From contig JANBPK010001683.1 of NCBI GenBank assembly GCA_027579435.1, positions 1-16,538 on the forward strand: a stretch of 16,538 nt of DNA, read 5' to 3'. Source of the stretch: Candolleomyces eurysporus. Lineage: Eukaryota > Basidiomycota > Agaricomycetes > Agaricales > Psathyrellaceae. The translations under genes were made by a program, and so were the position numbers. How positions within the stretch are numbered: position 1 is the first letter of the stretch; each line of letters opens with the position of its first letter. This document shows positions 9,404 through 16,538 of this stretch, one piece after another. The notes beneath the pieces were generated by a model, which saw nothing but the letters and a program-made list of their open reading frames with translations, had not been told where the DNA came from and did not search any database.

Positions 9404-10709
9404 CTACCCCCAAGGGTTGTATTCGAACTCCTCTACTTTCCCATCTTGAACAGAAGTTGATTCTGCAATCGGGGAAGATTCTCCAGCATGGACTGCTGGA
9501 GGTCCCGGAGAGGATGATGAAGGTAGTCGAGAGGGATGCGTAACAGACGCCTGGGACCTTTGTGTTTGCGACCTCTCCGCCATTGTGGCTGTATGTCCTG
9601 GTCCATCCATTGCAACTCCAAGTTCCTTTGACTGATGTCGACGACTATGGCGCTTTCGTCGAATAAAGATAAAAATCAACACCAGGATGATCAACACCCC
9701 ACCGAGGCTTCCGCCAACTGCTCCACCAATCACTTTGCCTCTTTTCCCGCCAACTGTGCCGGGTGGGGAGTTTTTTACTAAGATGTTGCTGAACCCTAAT
9801 TCTGCTGTTGTTGAGTTGCCGTCATTGACAACCTCTAGGCGATGTGGTCCTGGCTCGAGGCCACTGATATTGATGTACGGTTGGGCCCACAAGGTATACA
9901 GACCAGGGGCCGGAATCACGAACGACACGGGTGGGTTCTTCCCGTCGATGGTGTAATGTCCCAATCCTGGGCCAAGAGCCGTATTGTTGGCGATGTAACC
10001 TAGCCAAGTGACCGCCTCGCCTGAATCGGGATAATTAGCAACAGTTGGGAAAGGTGGATAGAGCAGCGCACCTATGAAATCATACACCAATGAGCCCCCG
10101 TTTGAATTTGTCCATTTGGCAGTGCGACCCGGGGTTTCATACCATGAACCTGAAGGATATTGCATCCTAATATCGAGCACGTCCACGCGCTCCCACTCAT
10201 CTCCGATGTCTGCAGTTCCCGTTGGCACAGCCCGGTACTCAATCGTGTCGACCCACACACTACCTGGGCCATCAGTGAAGTTGATCTGGATCGTATGATT
10301 TCCTTCAGGTTTGCTTCCACCGCCACATAACCTCCAACTTTCATATCTACCAGAATAGCTCCTGTTTGAAAAGTCCAGCCGAGCACTACCCTCCTCTTGC
10401 CCATCGGCCAAGCATGTCCAAGCGGCCAAGCCGGTGGAGCGGGGTGTTACCACGCCATTAATCCAGAAATCCCGTCCTAAATTATACGGTTAGAGGCCCA
10501 TCCTTTAAAATACTGATCAAAGAGCGCTCACCGTAGTAGGAGAAGCGTAAATCGCTCCTGCTAGACCCAAACCCATGTAGCGTATTCAAGAGGGGACGCC
10601 CATGTACATCAATGTCCCCAACGTCTCTCCATACAAACCAGTCACCATTCCATAGAATACGCGGATCGCCGTCATCTATCACAACTACACGCCCAAGATT
10701 GAGAGTCAT
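9404..10709 (-). CDS. Single-pass surface protein with tandem beta-sandwich-like ectodomain, Gly-rich TM helix and disordered cytoplasmic tail
   Basis: Two exons, 10709-10532 and 10476-9404, with a 55-nt GT-AG intron, give 416 residues. Start is taken as the ATG giving MTLNLGRVVVIDDGDPRI; the frame is open up to an ATG at 10907, but those 66 extra codons look non-coding and add no signal peptide. The extracellular part has two related Trp/Gly-rich repeats. The first starts near ILWNGDWFVW, with a family-typical TLHGFGSSRSDLRFSYYG. The second is near YPSGSWYETPG and ends in GLEPGPHRLEVVND. N-glycosylation sequons include NHT, NFT, NIS and NST. The TM segment at about 308-332 (VIGGAVGGSLGG, then VLIILVLIFIFI) is followed by the stop-transfer RRKRHSRRH and a Ser/Pro-rich tail. 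This is the common agaricomycete layout often annotated with a SKG6/AXL2-like TM signature; ligand and function unknown. Lack of an evident signal peptide is odd and may mean a missed 5' exon. Confidence 0.8.
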
Positions 10710-11035
10710 TTCGTTTAGGATTTGTCGATACCGATACGACGAAGAAGTGGGAAGTAGAGTATGGTGCAAAGGCAAGGTACTGGCGCCTGATTGTAGGCAC
10801 GGTGGGCCAAAAGACAGGTGCCATGTTTCTACGCCATGTACTCTTGCCCATTCACGAAGGTTTGCAGCCATTGACAGGGGGCTTGTAACATAAGATCCGG
10901 AAATCATGAACCATTCATTCGGGGACCCATTTGAATTGACCTAGAAAAGGTCAAGCATGACAATGACAGGTCGAGTACTGAACTGTTGGTAAGGGCTATA
11001 CTGTACCGGACTGTAGGGAGGCAACGAATTTCAGA

Positions 11036-11109
11036 GCGTTACATTTCTAGGACGGCAGGATTAGGCAATGGGCCGGCCGTTGGGCGTTAAATTTCTAGAA
11101 TTAGGCAAT
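11036..11109. repeat. Imperfect short direct repeat
   Basis: Copy 1 (11036-11069) has gcgttacatttctag and attaggcaat separated by 9 nt (gacggcagg). Copy 2 (11084-11109) has gcgttaaatttctag and the second half with no such spacer. The GC palindrome ggccggcc lies between them. It could be tandem duplication followed by an indel, or paired regulatory sites. Confidence 0.55.
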
Positions 11110-11181
11110 ATCCGCTTGTATCCTCCTAAACCGTCGATACCTGCAAATTTTTGACCACAGTTGCGCTTATCACTATCCACA

Positions 11182-11277
11182 ATGGTTCNAAAACCAACGT
11201 TTGAGAATGCCTCCAAGTCTGCCACTCGTCTTGACCTTGACCCTGGCCTTTTGCGACCCTTAACTACCCTCGGCTAA
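11182..11277 (+). other. Possible orphan first-exon fragment
   Basis: An ATG in a tidy context (tatccacaATG) opens a 31-codon frame, starting MV and including KPTFENASKSATRLDLDPG, with TAA at 11275-11277. The third codon contains an N. There is no recognisable domain and no continuing exon. It reads like the start of a conserved gene cut off by rearrangement, but chance cannot be excluded. Confidence 0.2.
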
Positions 11278-11783
11278 ACGCCTCGGCAATTATTTTTTTA
11301 TAGCCTTTTTGTGATCTGACTTGTACTTTGCTTCGCTCGCTCACTTCATAGATTGGTATGAACGTGTCCTATAGAGTCGACAGGTCTCGTTAGGTTCTGG
11401 AACATGGTGCTCAATGAGATGCAGTACTGGTAGATTATTCCCGTAACTAAAAGTGGATTCCCCAAGATACCGTCGCTTTGCATTTTTTTTCGTGTTGAGC
11501 AACGAGTTTTCAAAAGTGCTCGTCCCGCATTAGTTTCTTCCCAGCGTAGGTTCGACGTGCACTTATTCAAGCGCCTGTCCACCCTCACCTCAGGTGATTG
11601 TTGCCTTCAAGCCCCCATTGGCGCTTCGAAAATCAGTAATTACCGGTTAGGAGCGGTGGGATCAGGAGAGGGAGGACCAAGGAGAAACTTCAGATGGGGG
11701 AGAGCGCTGTGGAGGGATCGTTGGGTAGCATTATGCGATATGATAAAAAAAAAAGTAGTCGAATATGCGTNCCAGGCGTACTG

Positions 11784-14012
11784 AGACGGCTGGTAATGTT
11801 TCGATGGTTTATCACAATAGAAGAGGCATCTGATAGAAATTAAATATCGAACTCGAGTATCAAATCTAAACATTTTCACAAGGCATCCATCCATTCGACA
11901 AGGTTCAATCCGATAAGCCAAACATACTCAAGACGAGTCCACCACCGAGGTCTATCCCTGAACCAATCTGAATGGTGTTCGGTCTGAAAATACCCGTGAG
12001 TTTCTTCACTTCCCCCGCGTCTCTATCCTGTAAAAGCCTTTTAAAAACGGTAGTCCAAGCCCTGGGTCCCGAGGGCTTGGGCCGGTAGGCCGTCGAGCGC
12101 TCGACAAAGGGAAAGATCAAAGCAGGAAAACAGCCCGACAAGAACCTAGCAATAGCCGCGACCTCTTCATCCTGAATTCGCCCGGGATCGTCCAAAACAG
12201 AGAACAGGGTCAAGTGTTGGAGCGGGGGTATGGTTTCGCAGTCATCGAGCTCACCGATCTTGGGGTCCATGTCCAGCGAGAGCCGACGGAGGTTCGGGCA
12301 GTGGCGAGCGAATGCCTGGACGGAAGCCAACGTCGGACAACCGAATCGAGTATCCGAGAAGAGTCGAAGCAGCTCCAACTGAGGCCACGAGGATGCCATC
12401 TTGAGAACGAATTCGTCGTCAATGCCGGTATTACGTGCGCTGTGGAAATCGAGATTTTGCATTCCAGGAATTCGCAGCAGGGGCTCCAAGTCAAGAGCGC
12501 GGAATGTTCCTGTGTTATCGAAGGCGTCGATTTCAAGCGTGGTCAGAGTTTTGAAGTGTTGTTCCCCGATGATGGACAAGGCTTTGCCTACGCTGAACTT
12601 TTCTTCTGCTTCCTCGGGTAGGACAGGGACGCCATCCTCGTCGTTGTCCTCGCAGTAATCCCATGCGTTATCCTTGCTCCAATAGACGATGGACTTGAGG
12701 CCAGTTCCACGAAGCCTCAAGAGGATCTTCATGAGGTAGTCGGGCAGGCCATCAAAGACGAGGCGCTCCAAGGCCTGGAAGTGGTAGGTCACCAGCCCCG
12801 GCTCCAACAGCGGCGAGATCCTATTCCTGTAATCCAGCAGCATGCTCCCGACGTCCAGTTCCCGAAGTTTTGGAAGACGCTCGAGGTCTTTGAAGAATTG
12901 ATATCTCCCCGCTTCGTCGACCGGCCAAAAGCACTCGTCAAAATCAAAGGTCAGCTTTCGAAGGTGCTCCAGCTTGAGAATATCTTGTAGGTTCGATGGA
13001 GAAAGCCTGCACGCGACGAAGAGCTCTTCCAGGAGCGGCACTCTAACAGGCAGCAGAGCGATAAGATTCTGTCCCCGACCCTCTGGCTCCGCTCCGTCGC
13101 CCGTGCATACAATTACCAACTTCCTCAGCGTGTCGGTAAAGAGAAAGCTGACATAGTCGCAGGACTCGTCCACCAAAAGCGACCGAAGGAATGGGACGAT
13201 AGGCCTGTTCCCCAAGCACCTGGATATTTCAGAAAAGACGCGAGGCTGGATTCCGCTTGGGGAGGGCAGGCTTTTGCGTTGCGTCTTCGTAACGATGAGG
13301 TACTTGACCTTCCGGGCGGCTGCTTCAAACCACTGCAGGTCCTCCTTGCGCAGTGGTCGTCGCTGAGTTGAAAACTAAACGATTGGAAGATAAGTATTAT
13401 GTACCGCGAGACATAGCAACACTGAGCAGCGACTCACCCATACCCCATACGCGGGACAGTAGACAGTGCCCGGGACCAGCTTGAGCAGGGGCTCAATACT
13501 CTGAATGAAGGACCACAAGACGGGCAAAGCGGCCTGCGATAAGGCCCTGTTCGTCAACGCTAGGCGATATAATGTTTGCATCTTCTCCTTGCTGGAAACC
13601 AGGTCGTCTCTCGAGAAATGAGCAGGATGCCAGCTATAGTCGTGCTTGTTGGCGACTATAGGGCGATCTAGGGGCCGGACGCGAAAGTTCTGTACAATTA
13701 GGTCTAATACGTCCGGGAGTCGAAATGCGGCCTCCATAGTTGTGAGTTTAGGCTAGCGATATGGGTGTGGATCACAGAGAGAGTTCGTGAGTGACGTCTC
13801 AGCAGAAAGGAATGGGTCGCCTAGGTATATCGATCGAGGTTGTGATCGATCGGCTTGCAAGCTCCAATGCTTCAAGCTTCAAGCCTCGTAGTCCCTTACT
13901 AGAATACTCGACACAGGAGCAGTATCCTGCTGCTGGCCTTGCTATAACAGCAACCCAACCGGAACGACTTGCAGCGTTTCCAGACTGGGGCTCGATTCCT
14001 GAACTACGTGAC
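11784..14012. repeat. Tandem duplication unit 1 (contains F-box gene 2)
   Basis: The unit begins with agacggctggtaatgtttcg, runs through the whole of F-box gene 2 and about 270 nt of its 5' flank, and ends near ctacgtg (14010). The adjacent unit 14022-16326 repeats the same order of sequence with scattered substitutions, in both coding and non-coding parts. Confidence 0.9.
11905..13737 (-). CDS. F-box/LRR-like protein 2 (tandem copy)
   Basis: Exon 1 is 13737-13438 (100 codons) and exon 2 is 13374-11905. The 63-nt GTGAGT...TTTAG intron lies at phase 0, giving 589 residues with an intact frame. The F-box-like domain comprises RLPDVLDLIVQNF near the start and LYRLALTNRALSQAALPVLW later in exon 1. 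Exon 2 opens FSTQRRPLRKEDLQWFEAAARKV, then SEISRCLGNRP, and continues with leucine-rich segments (LPKLRELDVGSML, LERLVFDGLPDYL, LTTLEIDAF, MQNLDFHSARN, SSWPQLELLRLFS, ARHCPNLRRLSLDMD) with an acidic insert near EDNDEDGVP. It ends GGGLVLSMFGLSD. The likely role is substrate choice for an SCF ubiquitin ligase; the target is unknown. It sits in the first unit of a tandem duplication and is nearly collinear with the gene at 14143. Its exon 2 is two codons longer just after the conserved VKYLIVT. Confidence 0.85.
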
Positions 14013-14142
14013 ACCCATCCAAGACGGCTAGTAATGTTTCGATGGTTTATTACAATAGAAGAGGCATCTGATAGAAATTAAATATCGAACTCGAGTATCA
14101 AATCTAAACATTTTCACAACGCATCCATCCATTCGACAAGGT
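13738..14142. other. Spacer between F-box genes 2 and 3, including the duplication junction
   Basis: 13738-14012 is the 5' flank of F-box gene 2 and reappears upstream of gene 3 (from 15981). 14022-14142 is the 3' flank of gene 3 and reappears at 11784-11904. The junction between units falls at about 14013-14021. Features include two atcgatcg motifs (near 13830-13855) and a small inverted repeat ttgct/agcaa around 13940-13954 that is kept in the second copy. No gene is seen. Confidence 0.6.
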
Positions 14143-15980
14143 TCAATCCGATAAGCCAAACATACTCAAGACGAGTCCACCACCGAGGTCTATCCCTGAA
14201 CCAATCTGAATGGTGCCCGGTCTGAAAATACCCGTGAGTTTCTTCACTCCCCCCGCGTCTCTATCCTGTAACAGCCTTTTAAAAACGGTAGTCCAAGCCC
14301 TGGGTCCCGAGGGCTTGGGCGGGTAGGCCGTCGAGCGCTCAACAAAGGGAAAGATCAAAGCAGGAAAACAGCCCGACAAGAACCTAGCAATAGCCGCGAC
14401 CTCGTCATCCTGAATTAGCCCGGGATCGTCCAAAACAGAGAACAGGGTCAGGTGTTGAAGCGGGGGTATGGTTTCGTGGTCATGGAGCTGAACGATCTTG
14501 GGGTCCATGTCTAGCGAGAGCCGACGGAGGTTCGGGCAGTGGCGAGCGAATGCCTGGACGGAAGCCAGCGTCGGACAACCGAATCGAGTATCCGAAAAGA
14601 GTCGGAGCAACTCCAACTGAGGCCACGAGGACGCCATCTTGAGAACGAATTCGTCGTTAATGCCGGTATTACGTGCGCTGTGGAAATCGAGATTTTGCAT
14701 TCCGGCAATTCGCAGCAGGGGCTCCAAGTCAAGAGCACGGAATGTTGCTGTGTTACCGGATGCGTCGATTTCAAGCGTGGTCAGAGTATTGAAGTGTTGT
14801 TCCCCGACGATGGACAAGGCTTTGCCTATGCTGAACTTTTCTTCCGCTTCCTCGGGTAGGACAGGGACGCCATCCTCCTCTTCGTCCTCGCCGTAATCCC
14901 ATGCGTCACGTTCGCTCCAGAAGACGATGGACTTGAGGCCAGTTCCACGAAGCCTCAAGAGGATCTTCATGAGGTAGTCGGGCAAGCCATCAAAGACGAG
15001 GCGCTCCAAGGCCTGGAAGTGATAGGCCACCAGCCCCGGCTCCAACAGCGGCGAGATCCTATTCCTGTAATCCAGCAGCATGTTCCCGACGTCCACTTCC
15101 CGAAGTTTCGGAAGACGCTCGAGGTCTTTGAAGAATTGATGCCTCCCCGCCTCGTCGACCGGCCAAAAATACTTGCGGAAATCGAAGGTCAACTTTCGCA
15201 GGTGCTCCAACTTGAGAATATCCTGTAGGTTCGATGGAGAAAGCCTGCACGCGACAAAGAGCTCTTCCAGGAGCGGCACCCGAGCTGGCAGCAGAGCGAT
15301 AAGATTCTGTCCCTGACCCTCAGGCTCCACCCCGTCGCCCTTGCATACAATTACCAACTTCTTCAGCGTGTCGGTGAAGAGAAAGCTGGCATAGTCGCAG
15401 GACTCGTCCACCAAAAGCGACTGAAGGAATGGGACAAAAGGCCTGTTCCCCAAGCACCTGGATATTTCGGAGAAGACGCGCGGCCGGAATCCGCTTGGGA
15501 CGGTTCTGCGCCGCCTGTCCGTAACGATGAGGTGTTTGACCTTCCGGGCGGCTGCTTCAAAGCACCGCAGATCCTCTTCGCACAGCGGTCGGAGCCGAGT
15601 TGAAAACTAAACAATTGAAAGATATTGAAAGATATTAAGGACCGCGAGAGACATATCAACACTGCGCAGCGACTCACCCATATCCCAGTCGCGGGAGAGT
15701 AGACAGTGCCCGGGACCAGCTTGAGCAGGGGCTCCATACTCTGGATGAAGGACCATAGGACGGGCAGAGCGGCCTGCGAAAAGGCCCTGTTCGTCAATGC
15801 TAGGCGATATAGGGTGTGGGTCTTCTCCTTGCTGGAAACCAGGTCGTCTCGAGAGAAATGAACAGGATGCCGGCTATAGTCGTGCTTCTTGGCGACTAAT
15901 GTAGGGCGATCTAGGGGGCGGACGCGAAAGTTCTGTACAATTAGGTCTAATACGTCCGGTAGTCGAAGTGCGGTTTCCAT
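14143..15980 (-). CDS. F-box/LRR-like protein 3 (tandem copy)
   Basis: Exon 1 is 15980-15678 (101 codons) and exon 2 is 15606-14143. A 71-nt phase-0 intron with GTGAGT...TTTAG ends separates them, giving 588 residues with an intact frame. The domain order matches F-box protein 2: RLPDVLDLIVQNF and LYRLALTNRAFSQAALPVLW in exon 1, then FSTRLRPLCEEDLRCFEAAARKV, SEISRCLGNRP and the same leucine-rich segments, ending GGGLVLSMFGLSD. The most visible differences from copy 2 are just after VKHLIVT, in the acidic insert (EDEEEDGVP against EDNDEDGVP), around FDFRKYFWPVD, and in the KIVQLHDHE segment. The PLCEEDL motif matches PLCEKDL of F-box gene 1, so copy 2 (PLRKEDL) is the one that has changed there. 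Role inferred as for the other F-box proteins; target unknown. Confidence 0.85.
15615..15636. repeat. 10-nt tandem duplication inside the intron of F-box gene 3
   Basis: ttgaaagata occurs twice in tandem (15615-15624, 15625-15634) within the intron 15607-15677. The intron of F-box gene 2 lacks the second copy, which accounts for much of the 71 versus 63 nt difference. Confidence 0.8.
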
Positions 15981-16174
15981 AGTTGTGGGATTAGGCTAGC
16001 GATATGGGCGTGGATCACAGAGAAAGGTCGTGAGTGACCTCTCAGCAGAAAGGAATGGGTCGCCTAGGGATATAGATCGAAGTTTTGATCGATCGGCTTG
16101 CAAACCTCAATCGTTCAAGCCTCGGAGTCCCTTAGTACTAGAATACTCGACACAGGAATAGTGTCCTGCTGCTG

Positions 16175-16249
16175 CTTTATAGCCTCATAAGTCCTTGAAG
16201 ACGAAGGATAACAATAAAGAGAGGACGGACTATAGTTAAGCTGCATGTG
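16175..16249. repeat. 75-nt extra segment in the 5' flank of F-box gene 3
   Basis: Flanking sequence (cctgctgctg on the left, gccttgct on the right) is contiguous in the other unit at about 13926-13942, so these 75 nt are an insertion here or a deletion there. The segment has loosely complementary ends (ataagtcc and ggactata), weakly suggestive of a small hairpin element. No clear target-site duplication is seen beyond the ctg triplets. Confidence 0.5.
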
Positions 16250-16326
16250 GCCTTGCTACAACAGCAACCCAACTGGAACGACTTGCAGCGTTTTGAGACT
16301 GGGGCTCAATTCCCGGAATACGTGAA

Positions 16327-16538
16327 CCTCTAGCTCAAGCTGAGAACCGCTCCCGGCGTACGGTAGGGGACGAGGAGAGGAGATCCCCTGTAAGATCAGG
16401 TTTGGGGTCGTATCGTTATCTCCAGTCCCCACGACTATAGAGTGGGGAAAAGACAGGGAGCGGTTGAAGGCGAGAGGATCCTGGTGAACCTGCAATGAGG
16501 GAAGATGATCACTGCTACCTGGTGATAAACACAGGAGA
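16327..16538. other. Right-edge sequence, unassigned
   Basis: Outside the tandem unit. A minus-strand open frame runs through it but starts without ATG and matches nothing I recognise. The last bases contain gatgatcactgctac (16504-16518), also present at 1317-1331 just upstream of the NLR-like gene. Confidence 0.4.

Larger units (their letters stand above)
10908..11904. other. Gene-poor spacer of about 1 kb
   Basis: No gene is supported. It contains two N positions (11189 and 11771), a short direct repeat (11036-11109), a palindromic ggccggcc at 11071-11078, a 31-codon orphan open frame (11182-11277), a T-rich patch near 11290-11310 and an A10 run near 11745-11754. From 11784 it is the start of the tandem-duplicated unit, i.e. 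the 3' flank of F-box gene 2. Confidence 0.6.
14022..16326. repeat. Tandem duplication unit 2 (contains F-box gene 3)
   Basis: Head-to-tail second copy of 11784-14012. It starts agacggctagtaatgtttcg, contains F-box gene 3 and its 5' flank, and ends near atacgtg (16324). Main differences from unit 1 are scattered substitutions, a 2-codon difference in exon 2, a longer intron and a 75-nt extra segment at 16175-16249. Confidence 0.9.

Noticed and set aside
11346..11784. Open frames on both strands in the spacer
   Set aside because: No ATG-led coding-like sequence or family match; one spans an N and a poly-A run.
13375..13437. Read-through of F-box exon 1 past TGG into a short tail
   Set aside because: It is intron sequence: gtgagt donor and tttag acceptor are conserved in both tandem copies and splicing restores the family frame.
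16256..16495. 79-residue minus-strand open frame at the right edge
   Set aside because: Starts at TTG, overlaps the non-coding flank of the tandem unit and has no recognisable domain.

Overview
The window looks like nuclear DNA of an agaricomycete (mushroom-forming basidiomycete) fungus. The genes carry many short GT-AG introns of about 47-71 nt. The protein families are ones that expand in these fungi: a NACHT P-loop NLR-like protein, F-box/LRR-like proteins, a single-pass Gly-rich-TM surface protein, a fungal 'AEYW...SHDQGW...GDRI' protein, and a 'WSC...CTW...HPN' membrane-protein relic. There are no bacterial operon signs, rRNA, tRNA or CRISPR. Two N positions (11189, 11771) show draft assembly, so single-base frameshifts must be read with caution. 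Family names come from motif recognition by eye; no search was run.

Layout. 1-684 (-): N-terminal part of an ABHD12-like serine hydrolase that runs off the left edge. 1031-1320 (-): relic of the 3' end of an F-box gene. 1440-4894 (+): a four-exon NACHT NLR-like gene with a one-base frameshift near 3803. 5045-5329: second copy of the relic sequence, here the true 3' end of F-box gene 1 (5254-7047, -). 7242-8501 (+): acidic-region protein of a fungal family of unknown function, divergently transcribed from F-box gene 1. 8762-9353 (+): broken membrane-protein gene. 9404-10709 (-): single-pass surface protein. About 10.9-11.9 kb: gene-poor spacer. 11784-16326: head-to-tail tandem duplication of about 2.3 kb, each unit carrying one F-box gene (11905-13737 and 14143-15980, both -) with its own flanks. 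16327-16538: unassigned.

Taken together this is an accessory, fast-turnover locus: one NLR-like receptor candidate, three F-box genes plus one relic all on the minus strand, local duplications, indels and decaying genes. The F-box proteins would be expected to act as substrate-choosing subunits of SCF ubiquitin ligases, and the NLR-like protein as a sensor in non-self or heterokaryon recognition. Any functional link between them is inference from proximity only.
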